Shown here piece by piece: positions 35,473 to 43,806 of a stretch of 64,000 bases of DNA. How positions within the stretch are numbered: position 1 is the first letter of the stretch; the number at the start of each line of letters is the position of its first letter. The stretch covers positions 1-64,000 of the forward strand of contig CAIVGN010000187.1 in NCBI GenBank assembly GCA_903905455.1. The letters are read 5' to 3'. The stretch is from an uncultured Archangium sp. GTDB taxonomy: Bacteria > Myxococcota > Myxococcia > Myxococcales > Myxococcaceae. A model generated the notes under the pieces. The model did not search any database. It was not told the origin of the DNA and saw only the letters and a list, made by a program, of their open reading frames with translations. Both the position numbers and the translations under genes were made by a program.

Positions 35473-36639
35473 GTGAAGTCAGTACGTATTCGGGGATGGC
35501 TGGCGGCGATGGCACTCGGTGGTTGGGCCCAGCTGAGCCATGGGCAGGTCGTGTTGTTCGAGCAGCGCTTCGATGACCCGCAGAGCGTGACCGCCACGGG
35601 CTGGGACTACACCCTGTGGAACCCCGGCACCGTGGCCACCTGGGCGCCCCAGGGCGCGAGCTTCGGCGATGGAGGCCTGCACCTGGACATCGGCGCCGGC
35701 GCCGGTAATCGCGTGTGGCGCGTCGATCACAACGTCTCGCCGCAGGTGGGCGGGCGCTACTACGTGCGCACCGTGATGCGCGTCTGGCCGCGCCCGTCGC
35801 CGGAGGGTCTCTCGATGCTCGCGCCCGGGTTCTACGGCACCAGCATCGGCCAGCTGAGCATCATCCACCTCACCGTCACCGCCGATGGCGGCCTGTCGAT
35901 CGCGGCGCACACCAGCACCCAACCGGGCGGCGCCGGCGTGAACGGCCTGGTGACCATGCCGGTGCAGGCCGGAGAATGGATGCTGCTCGAGAGCTGGCTC
36001 GACGCGCTGGGCTCAGCCGACGCGGGCCACGTCTTCGCCCTCGACGGGGTGATCATCGAGCGCGTCGCGGCCGACTGGTCTGGCGTCTCGAGCCGCTTCT
36101 TTTCGATGGGCCAGCTGATCAACAGCAGCTTCGAGGGCGAGGTCGACTTCGACGAGGTGCTGGTCGCCACGGCGCCGGTGCCCTCGGTGCTCGCGCTGCG
36201 GGCCGTCGAGACCGATGGAGGCAGCGCGCTCTACGCCACCGCCCACGCCACCTTCGACGGGGGCTTCATGCCCGCGCCCCTGCCGCTCGAGGTGCAGCTC
36301 GATGACGGGGGCTTCGTGCGCACCGGCCCGTCGACCTCCCCGGTGCTCACGGCGCTCGATCAAGAGGTGCTGGTGCTCGAGGGCACCGCACCGGCAGGCA
36401 CCATGACGACGGCGCGGGTGACCGGGCGCGGGCTGCGCGCGGCGCAGTGGGTCTTCGTGGGCCCCGACGCGGGTGAAGCCATGGCGCCGGAGCTCGATGG
36501 GGGCACGCAGCTCGGCGGCGAAGGCACCACCCCGCGCGAGGCCGGACAGTTCGCGGTGGGCTGCGGGTGCAGCGCGACCGAGGCGCTCGGGGCGTGGTGG
36601 CTTGCGGTGGTGCTCGTGGGGCGCTGCCGCCGCCGGTAG
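35473..36639 (+). CDS. Exported protein with MYXO-CTERM-like tail
   Basis: About 388 aa. The signal peptide (KSVRIRGWLAAMALGGWAQLSHG) is best read from GTG 35473; a GTG at 35449 would add eight residues. Residues 30-240 look like a single concanavalin/lectin-like beta-sandwich (LHLDIGAGAGNRVWRVDH, YYVRTVMRVWPRPS, FSMGQLINSSFEGEVDFDEV). A short Asp/Gly-rich region with ELDGGTQLGGEG follows, and the end has the MYXO-CTERM layout: VGCGC, a hydrophobic helix ALGAWWLAVVLV, then GRCRRR. It is therefore likely sorted to the cell surface. Glycan binding is plausible for the fold but unproven. Confidence 0.75.
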   Translation: MKSVRIRGWLAAMALGGWAQLSHGQVVLFEQRFDDPQSVTATGWDYTLWNPGTVATWAPQGASFGDGGLHLDIGAGAGNRVWRVDHNVSPQVGGRYYVRTVMRVWPRPSPEGLSMLAPGFYGTSIGQLSIIHLTVTADGGLSIAAHTSTQPGGAGVNGLVTMPVQAGEWMLLESWLDALGSADAGHVFALDGVIIERVAADWSGVSSRFFSMGQLINSSFEGEVDFDEVLVATAPVPSVLALRAVETDGGSALYATAHATFDGGFMPAPLPLEVQLDDGGFVRTGPSTSPVLTALDQEVLVLEGTAPAGTMTTARVTGRGLRAAQWVFVGPDAGEAMAPELDGGTQLGGEGTTPREAGQFAVGCGCSATEALGAWWLAVVLVGRCRRR

Positions 36640-36704
36640 ACACGGCAGGACGACTTCAAACGCCCAACAACCGCGGGGCGCCAATCCGCCTAGACTCTGC
36701 GCCC

Positions 36705-37187
36705 ATGCGTTCGCCCCTCTTCGCCCTTGCCCTCGCCGCCTGCTTCGTTTCCTGCGTCCACGCGCCGGAGGCCGCCCCCGAGGTCGTGCCCCCGAATGTC
36801 TGCGACGGTGTCGACTCGGTGGCCCAGACACGCCACGCCAAGCCGCAGACGTACCCCAACTGCAGCACCCCGCCGATGCGGCTGACGTACAAGGCCGACT
36901 GCGATGCGGGGAAGCTCGATGCGTGCCACCACCTCGGCACCTGCCTGGTGAACGACGCCATGTCCGCGCCTGACCTCAAGTCGAGTCGACTGCAGACGGC
37001 ACGGGAGATCCTCAAGGTGTCGTGTGCCGGTGGCCTCTCCGAGTCGTGCACGCTGCGCGCAGGCGCCGGCGTCGAGCTGGGCATGAAGCAGGAGGCCACG
37101 TGCGAGGACCTCACCCGCGCGTCGCAGCTCGGCGACCGCGGCGCGAACCTGTCGTGCATGGCGAACTGCCTGGGCTACGGCGGCTGA
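36705..37187 (+). CDS. Cysteine-rich lipoprotein
   Basis: A 160-aa protein. The signal peptide MRSPLFALALAACFVSC has a lipobox at Cys17 (FVSC), with Cys13 as an alternative. The mature part has regularly spaced Cys residues in short helical units (CDAGKLDACHHLGTC, CAGGLSESCTLRAGAG, CEDLTRASQLGDRGANLSC), reminiscent of disulphide-linked Sel1-like repeats found in delta-proteobacterial lipoproteins. No catalytic motif is visible. The role is probably a periplasmic or surface adaptor. It lies 65 bases after the preceding gene, which ends in a MYXO-CTERM tail. Confidence 0.7.
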   Translation: MRSPLFALALAACFVSCVHAPEAAPEVVPPNVCDGVDSVAQTRHAKPQTYPNCSTPPMRLTYKADCDAGKLDACHHLGTCLVNDAMSAPDLKSSRLQTAREILKVSCAGGLSESCTLRAGAGVELGMKQEATCEDLTRASQLGDRGANLSCMANCLGYGG

Positions 37188-37224
37188 GTCGTGCGTCTCC
37201 CCCGGGCGGCGGTACGCTGGCGCG

Positions 37225-38526
37225 ATGAGCCCCGGTGACGACCCGACCGCCGACGCCGCCGCAGAGCACCGGGTGCGCGCGGCCGAGGTGGTGGCCCGCC
37301 TGCGCTTTGCCCGCTGGTCCCGGCGCACCTCGACGTTGCGCGACGCGCTGCTGGCGTTGGCCTTCGTGACCGTGCCCCTGGCCGCGGGGCTCGCCTTTCG
37401 CTTCGAACCCCGGCGGGTGCTCTCGGGAGCGCTCGCGCAGAGCACGCTGGCGGTGGCTGGGTTGGTCCTCGTGCTGGGGTTCTTCGTGCTCAGCGCCATG
37501 GGTTCGATGCTCCTCGCGGCATCGTCGCTGCCCGCGGTGCTCCTCTCGGTGACCAGCGCGGCGCTGCAAGGCCCGACGGCGCTGCGGGCGCGGCTGGCGC
37601 GAAGGGACGCCGAGGCCGAGCTGCTCGCAGGCCGCGAGCCAGGCCCGGCGTGGACGGGCGACCGGCCGTGGCGACGCGACGTGCTGGCGTCGCTCGCCGC
37701 CGAGGACCCCGCGCTCACCTTCGACGGCCAGGTGCTTCGCCTCGTCCCCACCGCGGTGCCGCTGCGCTGCCCTTCGTGTGGCGCGTGGCTGCGCGCGGTA
37801 GGGGCCGGAGTTCGCCGCTGCGCCCACTGCGCGTACGAGCGCTACGACGAACGGCCACCGCGCGCCGAGGCCCTGCGCGCCGCGCAGAAGCGGGTACCGG
37901 GTTCGGGCGACGCCCCCTCGCGCTCGACCCTCTTCTGGCGGGTGTTCCGCGCCGAGGCAGCCGAGGGCGTGGGACTCCTGCGCTGGGGCGCGGTGGTGGT
38001 CGCCGGCGAGGTCTGCCTGGGCGCGCTCGCCGACCTCATCACCTTCGGCCTGGGCAAGCCGATGAACGTCGTGGCCATGCTCGCCCTGGCCGCGGTGGTG
38101 CTGGCGCTCCTGCCCCTGTGCTGGCTCCTGGGTTACGGCGGGTACCTCGTCTTGCAGGCGCTGCTCGCGGTGCGCCCCGGCCTCCGGGCCTGGGACGAGG
38201 CGCTGGGCGTGGAGCTCGCGAGCGTGGTGCTGCAGCAGGGCTGCATCTCCATCGCCGACCTCGCGCAGCACCTCGGGGTGAGCGAGGGCCTCGTGCACGG
38301 CCAGGTGACCCGGCTCGAGGCCTACGGACGGCTGCCGCTCTACTTCGACCGCGCCGCGGGCCGGCTGTTTGCGCTGCAGGCGGGGGGCGCCGGCTCGAAC
38401 CGGTGCCCGGCCTGCGGAGGTCGACTGCGCGTGGGGGCCGCCGCGCGCCAGCGGTGCGAGCATTGCGGGGGGGTCAGCCTCGGCCGCGCGCCGTCGCCCG
38501 CAACTCCCGGGGCCTCGCCGGGTTGA
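37225..38526 (+). CDS. Membrane protein with two zinc ribbons and a winged-helix-like segment
   Basis: A 433-aa protein with membrane helices near 42-60, 72-112, 252-275 and 285-320. Two four-cysteine ribbons flank the second membrane pair: CPSCG...CAHC (about 182-202) and CPACGG...CEHCGG (about 394-416). Between the last helices and the second ribbon is IADLAQHLGVSEGLVHGQ, a winged-helix or PCI-like segment. The mix of membrane hairpins, two zinc ribbons and a possible DNA- or protein-binding helix is uncommon and I cannot assign a family. A membrane-bound sensor or scaffold is a guess. Confidence 0.7.
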   Translation: MSPGDDPTADAAAEHRVRAAEVVARLRFARWSRRTSTLRDALLALAFVTVPLAAGLAFRFEPRRVLSGALAQSTLAVAGLVLVLGFFVLSAMGSMLLAASSLPAVLLSVTSAALQGPTALRARLARRDAEAELLAGREPGPAWTGDRPWRRDVLASLAAEDPALTFDGQVLRLVPTAVPLRCPSCGAWLRAVGAGVRRCAHCAYERYDERPPRAEALRAAQKRVPGSGDAPSRSTLFWRVFRAEAAEGVGLLRWGAVVVAGEVCLGALADLITFGLGKPMNVVAMLALAAVVLALLPLCWLLGYGGYLVLQALLAVRPGLRAWDEALGVELASVVLQQGCISIADLAQHLGVSEGLVHGQVTRLEAYGRLPLYFDRAAGRLFALQAGGAGSNRCPACGGRLRVGAAARQRCEHCGGVSLGRAPSPATPGASPG

Positions 38527-38560
38527 ACTCTCCAAGGCCGGTCACCCTGGAGACACCCCC

Positions 38561-38971
38561 ATGAAGATGCTTCGCAAGACGCTGCTCCCGCTCTGGCTGG
38601 CCGCGGTTTCGGCTGGTGGCTTCGCCTGCGCGGGCGCAGCGATGACGGAAGACGAAACGCTGGTGGGCGAAGCGAGCTCGGCGCTCACCGTGGCGGAAGA
38701 GACGGGAGACGTGACGGCTGACGTGGCGGGCGTCGAGAGTGACGCGGCGCTCGCAGCCCACGGCGAGGACGCGGCGGCGCTGCCCACGGCCGGCGACGCC
38801 GACGGGGTGTGCGACCTCGGCGCGCGACGCGCCCGCGTGCTCGCGCGCTACGACGCCAACGACAACGGCCGGCTGGAGGCCAGCGAGCGCCAGGCGCTCA
38901 AGGCAGACCTCGAGGCCCGCGTCGGCCACCCGCTGGCGGTGCGCTTCGTCTCGCCCACCGGGCGCCCGTGA
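38561..38971 (+). CDS. Exported EF-hand protein, N-terminal part
   Basis: A 136-aa reading with a signal peptide containing a lipobox-like FACAG (Cys23) and a single EF-hand loop DANDNGRLEASE (about 101-112). After VGHPLAVRF the frame ends in SPTGRP and a stop. The next frame, one base overlapping, continues with three more EF-hands. The repeat unit on both sides is identical in style (helix, YDANDNGxLE, helix with RQALKADL), so the two are probably one gene interrupted by a single-base loss near 38945-38970. If the stop is real, this is a one-EF-hand lipoprotein. Confidence 0.6.
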   Translation: MKMLRKTLLPLWLAAVSAGGFACAGAAMTEDETLVGEASSALTVAEETGDVTADVAGVESDAALAAHGEDAAALPTAGDADGVCDLGARRARVLARYDANDNGRLEASERQALKADLEARVGHPLAVRFVSPTGRP

Positions 38972-39405
38972 TGCGGCGGCTGCACTGGGTGTTCGACTTC
39001 GACGACGACGGCGCCCTCTCGAGCGACGAGCGCACGGCGATGGTCGACGCGCTCGAGGCCAGGTGCCAACGACTCCGCGCAGAGGTGCTGACGCGCTTCG
39101 ATGCCAACGGTGATGGGGCCCTCGACGCGACCGAGAAGCAGGCCGCGAAGGACGCCTTCCTCGCCCGGGTGCAGGCCGCGCGGCAGCAGGTGCTCACGCA
39201 GTACGACCTGGACGGCAACGGCGTGCTCGACGACGGCGAGCGCAGGGCGCTGAGGGACGAGCGCGTGGCGGCGTACAGGGCGCGGCGCGCCGCGGTCATC
39301 GCGCGGTTCGACGCGAACGGCGACGGCGGGCTCGATGACACCGAGAAGCTCGCGCTGCGCCGGGCCCTCGACCAGCGCCTCGTCGAAGGCCGCGACGCCC
39401 AGTGA
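38968..39405 (+). CDS. EF-hand protein, C-terminal part of a probably frameshifted gene
   Basis: About 145 aa, starting at GTG 38968 or ATG 38971 and overlapping the previous stop. It contains four EF-hand-like calcium loops: DFDDDGALSSDE, DANGDGALDATE, DLDGNGVLDDGE and DANGDGGLDDTE. It has no signal peptide of its own, which makes an independent exported role unlikely and supports a frameshifted single gene of about 280 aa. The upstream part of the frame reads LAHRAPVMRRLHW, which would join well to VGHPLAVRF. Calcium-dependent binding or structural stability at the surface is the likely role. Confidence 0.6.
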   Translation: MMRRLHWVFDFDDDGALSSDERTAMVDALEARCQRLRAEVLTRFDANGDGALDATEKQAAKDAFLARVQAARQQVLTQYDLDGNGVLDDGERRALRDERVAAYRARRAAVIARFDANGDGGLDDTEKLALRRALDQRLVEGRDAQ

Positions 39406-39411
39406 CGTGAC

Positions 39412-40392
39412 TCACGCGATGGGCCGGCCGCTGTGCGCGCCCGAGAGTTCGTCGTGCAGCAGCCGAGCGTCCTGCAGGTCTCGCGCGGGAACCCCGGCGC
39501 CGAGCGTCTGCAGGTACCGGCACGCAGAGAAGCCGTGGGCCCGCGCTTCGTAGCCTTCGACCCAGCGCGTGCGCTCCGGGAGCCGCGCTGGGCTGACCGG
39601 CCAGACTCCCGGCCTCGGCTTGAGGTGCGCCTCGACGCCGATGCGCCACGGCTTCGCGGTGAGGCGGGCGCGGAAGCACCGCTGCAGCGTGCACATGCGC
39701 CGGTACATGGGGTCGACTCCGACGTCCTGGAAGAACCCGGCAACGGCCGGCTCCACGGGGTCGAAGCGCCGATGGTCGACGAGCAGGCGGAGGCCGGCAG
39801 GGGTTCGGTAGGCATGCACTCGCCAGTCGGGATGCCGCTGCACGAACGCGCGCACGCGCCCGAGGGCCACCTGCTCGTCCCCGCTGCCGAGCCATGCCCG
39901 GAGTCCCCGCAGGGCCGGCCGCGCCAGCAGGCCCAACAGCAACGCGCCCAGGCCCACCGCCAGCCCCGAGAGGAACGAGCCAGAGAGCACCCCCACGGTC
40001 GCGGCGGCGGCGAGGGTGAGCAGCGTCGAGAGCGCCTGCACCCGGCCCGTGGCGCCCGAGGGTGCGAAGTCGATGTCGGCCAGCAACAGGTGGGGCGTGT
40101 TGAGGCAGCGCGCTCCGTAGCTGTTACGGGTGACCACGCTCTCGCCCTGCTCGAGGAGGATCTCCTCGCGAATGGGCAGCCCGTCGGCGCCATTGTAGGG
40201 GACCTTGTGTTCGCGGAAGTCGAGGCGCTCGCCTGACAACACGCGGTCCATCGCGGTGCGCACGCGTTCCTCAGCCAGCTGCTGCGCGGCCTCGGCCGAC
40301 ACGTTGGACCAACCGAAGCGGTACAGGGTGACCTGCCGCTTCGTGGTGCGGTGCTGAAGCCGGCTCTCTGCCCAGAAGCGGGGGACGATCAC
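39412..40392 (-). CDS. Hypothetical membrane protein
   Basis: A 326-aa protein with two closely spaced membrane helices at about 118-162 (TLLTLAAAATVGVLSGSFL, AVGLGALLLGLLARPAL), probably a hairpin. The N-terminal part contains a SAEAAQQLAEERVRTAM helix; the C-terminal part has LRAWLGSGDEQVALGRVRAFV and RTPAGLRLLVDHRRFD, with scattered Cys. The soluble parts are on the same side. I do not recognise a family and see no catalytic signature. It converges with the EF-hand gene seven bases away. Confidence 0.7.
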   Translation of the reverse strand: MIVPRFWAESRLQHRTTKRQVTLYRFGWSNVSAEAAQQLAEERVRTAMDRVLSGERLDFREHKVPYNGADGLPIREEILLEQGESVVTRNSYGARCLNTPHLLLADIDFAPSGATGRVQALSTLLTLAAAATVGVLSGSFLSGLAVGLGALLLGLLARPALRGLRAWLGSGDEQVALGRVRAFVQRHPDWRVHAYRTPAGLRLLVDHRRFDPVEPAVAGFFQDVGVDPMYRRMCTLQRCFRARLTAKPWRIGVEAHLKPRPGVWPVSPARLPERTRWVEGYEARAHGFSACRYLQTLGAGVPARDLQDARLLHDELSGAHSGRPIA

Positions 40393-40419
40393 CCACCCTC
40401 CATACCAGCCGCGCCGTGG

Positions 40420-40866
40420 TTACCGCTCGAAGTGCACGGCTTGCAGGGTGGCGGCTGGCGCTGCGGTGAACCGCCCGAGGTCCGCGTCGAACCAGTACGC
40501 GCGCGGGTCACCAGCCACGCCTGCACGCACGGGGATGATCACCGTCCACCCGTCAGGCCACGCCGTCGACCCATCAGCGGCCGAGGGCACCGCCGGGGCG
40601 TCGGGATGCGAGTGGTACACGCCCACCCATCGCAGGCCCCGCGCTTCGGCCTCGGCCTCGACTCGGAGCGAATCGCGCGCCGAGACGAGGAACCCGCGCC
40701 GCCGGTCCCCCGCCGTGTTCTCCAGCGGCAGCGCGACGAACACCGACGCACGGTCACCCAGCAGCGCGCCGCAACACTCCTCGGGCCACGCGCGCTCCGC
40801 GTGCGCACGCAGCGCCTGGTCCACGTCGGGGCCCAGGCGCAGCGCTCTGGCGGCCGGGGCCTCCAC
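40420..40866 (-). CDS. JAMM/Mov34-type metalloisopeptidase
   Basis: A 148-aa JAB/MPN-domain protein with the zinc-binding JAMM motif complete: a Glu (Glu30) in PEECCGALLG, then H-x-H (His85 and His87 in YHSHPDA), Ser95 and Asp98 (PSAAD). This is the minimal bacterial M67 form. Bacterial members trim ubiquitin-like sulfur carriers (ThiS/MoaD/CysO-type) at a C-terminal Gly-Gly, but no such carrier or E1-like gene is adjacent. It is joined to the upstream lipoprotein gene without a gap: that gene's TAA is directly followed by this GTG. Confidence 0.88.
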   Translation of the reverse strand: MEAPAARALRLGPDVDQALRAHAERAWPEECCGALLGDRASVFVALPLENTAGDRRRGFLVSARDSLRVEAEAEARGLRWVGVYHSHPDAPAVPSAADGSTAWPDGWTVIIPVRAGVAGDPRAYWFDADLGRFTAAPAATLQAVHFER

Positions 40867-42405
40867 TTACCGGATGACGGACAGGGCGGGAGCGCTCAGC
40901 GACCACGGGGTGGCGCTGGTGTCGACGAACCACAACGCGCGTTGATCGACCGCCGCCGCGTCGAGGGCCGTGCCCGGGGTGATGATCACGAAGCCGCTCG
41001 GGCTCTTGCCCTGCACCGGCGTCAGGCCGGCCGGGTCGAGCCAGATGAACCGCTGCGCCACCACGCCCAGCTCCTCGACGCCGAAGCGCGTCGGCTCGAC
41101 GCCGAGCTTCTTGCCCGGCGGCTTGAGCAGGCGCCCGGTCGCGGCGTACGCGGCCGTCGACGCCCCACCACCGGCCGCACCCGCGAGGGTGCTGACCGCG
41201 GTCGCGCCCATCACGCAGGTGTCGTCCGCGGGGAACACCGCCACGCAGCCGCGGGTCTCGAGGCTCGTGGTGTTGGCCGCCACGAAGACGCGGCTGCCGC
41301 CCTTCACGGTGCCGTCCCAGCCCTTGCGCTCCGCCTTGAGCACCGAGGCCGAGTTGTCCGTGTTCTCCGAGACCGTGAGCAGCGTGTCTTGGTCGGTAGC
41401 GCCCAGGCTGGTGGTCTGCGTGCTGCCCCCGACGGTGATGGTCACCCGCATGCCGGTGTCGCGCGGGGTGGAGATCTTCCCCTTCAGCTTGCCCCGACGC
41501 GCGGCCGCAGCGAGGGCCGTGGGCTTGACCCGCACCAGCGCGCCCGCCACCACGTTGTCCACCACCACGACGTCCTCGATGGCCAGCGACGCCGGCTGCT
41601 GCGAGCCGACGGTGTTGAGCACGTAGACCTGGCTGACGGCCGCGCTGATCACCGCGCCACCCGGCAGGGCCCCGCCGAGCAACGAGGCGCCCTGCGCCAG
41701 CGCGCCGCCCGCCGCGTGCACCCCGGACTGCACCTTCGCGCCCTCGACCCAGGCCACGCGCGGCTCGCCGTCGACGCGCACGAAGTACGGCGACGCGTCG
41801 TCGTCCACCTCCGGGGGCCGCGTGAAGTAGTGGTCCATGGTCGAGTCGCAGTCGGTGGTGACGTCATCGCGCAGGCTGACCTTCGCCGCCACGCCCGCGG
41901 TCCCCGAGAAGTCGGCCGCGCAATCACCGCCGGTGTCCACGCCGCCTTCGAGCTCCACGTTCGCCAGGCCCGCCTGCACCTTCTCGCCGAAGGTCGCGCC
42001 CTGGGTCTGCTTGCCCACGGTGACGTTCATCGACAGGCGCGCAGGCGAGAGGTCGCGCAGCACGAAGGTCTGCACCTCGCCGGTGGTGGTGTCGAACTCG
42101 AAGGGCAGCACCACGTCTTCCAGGCCTCCGTCGGGCAGGAAGTTGCGGGCCGCCACCTCGACGCGCTGCTTGATGAGCGTGACGTGGCCGACGTAGTTCT
42201 TGCTCTGCATCGGCAAGACCGGAGCGCCCGCGTCTTCCCCCTCGAGCGTCACGGTGACGGCTTCCCGCCCCAGGTTCACGAAGCGCAACCGCGCCTCGTA
42301 CTTCGTTTCCCCCGCATCAGGCGCGTCGCACTTCGGCGCGACGACCGGCGGACAAGCGAGGAACGAGCCTGCGACACAGGTCAGGAGGACACTTCTCAAC
42401 GTCAT
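40867..42405 (-). CDS. Hypothetical lipoprotein
   Basis: A 512-aa protein whose signal peptide MTLRSVLLTCVAGSFLAC ends in a lipobox (SFLAC). The mature protein is largely beta (YEARLRFVNLGREAVTVTLE, VTLIKQRVEVAARNFL, MRVTITVGGSTQTTSLG, VSTLAGAAGGGASTAAYA) with an Asp-Ala-Gly-rich start. VVDNVVAGALVRVKPTALA and several Ala/Gly-rich stretches suggest one long immunoglobulin-like array. No catalytic motif and no family is recognised. It is likely cotranscribed with the JAMM peptidase gene, which begins directly after its stop. Confidence 0.75.
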   Translation of the reverse strand: MTLRSVLLTCVAGSFLACPPVVAPKCDAPDAGETKYEARLRFVNLGREAVTVTLEGEDAGAPVLPMQSKNYVGHVTLIKQRVEVAARNFLPDGGLEDVVLPFEFDTTTGEVQTFVLRDLSPARLSMNVTVGKQTQGATFGEKVQAGLANVELEGGVDTGGDCAADFSGTAGVAAKVSLRDDVTTDCDSTMDHYFTRPPEVDDDASPYFVRVDGEPRVAWVEGAKVQSGVHAAGGALAQGASLLGGALPGGAVISAAVSQVYVLNTVGSQQPASLAIEDVVVVDNVVAGALVRVKPTALAAAARRGKLKGKISTPRDTGMRVTITVGGSTQTTSLGATDQDTLLTVSENTDNSASVLKAERKGWDGTVKGGSRVFVAANTTSLETRGCVAVFPADDTCVMGATAVSTLAGAAGGGASTAAYAATGRLLKPPGKKLGVEPTRFGVEELGVVAQRFIWLDPAGLTPVQGKSPSGFVIITPGTALDAAAVDQRALWFVDTSATPWSLSAPALSVIR

Positions 42406-42460
42406 GGTGGGTTGGCTCTTGGGTGTCCCCGGTCGGCCCCCAGGACACTTTGAGCTCCTA

Positions 42461-43699
42461 TCATGAAGCCGCGCGTTCCTCGCGTCGGGACATCGTCTCC
42501 GGCGCCCCCAGGGCGAGCACGAGGCCCAGCGCCACCACGCCGTAGAGCAGGTACACCGCGCGCTCGAAGGTCGGCGCGTCGCCCTTCACCAGGCCCATGG
42601 CGATGATCACCAGCACGCCGCCGCCGTTGCCGAAGAGCATCAACAGCCCCGTGGCGCTGCCCGCCGCCGCCTCGCCGGCCACCGCGCCGCACATGTCGAG
42701 CAGCAGCGCGAAGGCCGGCAGGAAGAAGAAGCCCAGGGCGAAGGCCGCCCCCATCACCACCGCCTCGTCGCGGGCCTCGCACACCGCGGGCAGCACCAAC
42801 AGCGAGAGGGCCACGCTGCCGATGAGGAACGGCTTTCGCTGTCGCACCAGGTCCGACAGCGCCGGCACCGCGATGGCCCCGAAGATGCCGCCCACGATGA
42901 GCACGCCCCCGACCGCGCCGGCCTTCACCGCGTCCAAGCCGTTGGGCGCGAGGATGGGCTCGAGCCAGGTAGTGAGCCCGTTGAAGAAGCCCAGGCCCAG
43001 GGCGGCCACCACGAAGAGCAGCAGCAGCTTGCGGTCCTGGAGCAGCGAGACCATCGACGGCGCGCGGGAGACCACGGCCTCCGGCTTCGCCTCGGGGTTG
43101 GTGCGCGCGAGCAGCAGGAACGCCGCGCACACCGCCAGCGACACCGCGGCGAAGGCCACCATCGTCCCCCGGTACCCCAGCGCCTCGACCATGGGCGGCG
43201 TCGCGGCCATGCCCACTGCCATGCCCAGGAACAGGCCCATGGTGCCCAGGCCCGTGGCCATCGCGCTGTGCTCCTTCGGGAACCAGTCGGCCACCAGCTT
43301 CGAGATGCCGTTGACCGCGAAGGGCTGGCCGACGGCGATGCCCGCCTGGGCCAGCAGCAGCACCCAGAAGTTCGTCTCGTTGATCCGCAGGATGGAGAAG
43401 CCGGCCATGAGCACCGCGCCGAAGCCCACCGAGAAGCGGTAGCCCTTGCGGTCGGTCAACAGCCCCGCGGGCACCGAGAGCAGCACGTAGACCAGGGGGA
43501 AGACGAGCAGGAGCCCCGAGGCCAGCGACTCGCTCACGCCGTACTTCGCCTGCACCAGGGTCAGCAGCGGCGCGAAGTTGAGCCACAGCGCCTGGCTCAG
43601 GCCCGCCACCAGCATGAAGAGGCCGAGCACCACCCAGCGGTACGCGGAGACGGGAACGGTGAGGGCGGGCGCAGGCAGCGTCGAGGCGTCAGGGCTCAT
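42461..43699 (-). CDS. MFS transporter (FLVCR-like branch)
   Basis: About 412 aa from the ATG at 43699; the ATG at 43744 would add a 15-residue Pro/Gly-rich stretch. Twelve hydrophobic helices in two six-helix halves are visible. The loop between helices 2 and 3 contains GLLTDRKGYRFSVGFG (the MFS A motif) and a second loop reads SDLVRQRKPFLIG. The stretch YGVSESLASGLLLVFPLVYVL and the pairing of helix lengths resemble the FLVCR/heme-exporter-like branch, a group of mostly unknown cargo. There is no adjacent enzyme that hints at the substrate. Confidence 0.88.
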   Translation of the reverse strand: MSPDASTLPAPALTVPVSAYRWVVLGLFMLVAGLSQALWLNFAPLLTLVQAKYGVSESLASGLLLVFPLVYVLLSVPAGLLTDRKGYRFSVGFGAVLMAGFSILRINETNFWVLLLAQAGIAVGQPFAVNGISKLVADWFPKEHSAMATGLGTMGLFLGMAVGMAATPPMVEALGYRGTMVAFAAVSLAVCAAFLLLARTNPEAKPEAVVSRAPSMVSLLQDRKLLLLFVVAALGLGFFNGLTTWLEPILAPNGLDAVKAGAVGGVLIVGGIFGAIAVPALSDLVRQRKPFLIGSVALSLLVLPAVCEARDEAVVMGAAFALGFFFLPAFALLLDMCGAVAGEAAAGSATGLLMLFGNGGGVLVIIAMGLVKGDAPTFERAVYLLYGVVALGLVLALGAPETMSRREERAAS

Positions 43700-43806
43700 G
43701 CCCTGCCCCGGTGCAGCCCCGGGGCCACCTGGCTTCACCGGCACTTACGCGGAAGGGGTGTGCACCGCGCTGCACAACTCCGCGTGGGCGGTTGCACAAG
43801 CGGCGG

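Noticed and set aside
42423..42448. GTGTCC/GGACAC hairpin as a terminator
   Set aside because: The arms are only 6 bp with a 14-base loop, and a T-run follows only on the strand opposite to the flanking genes.
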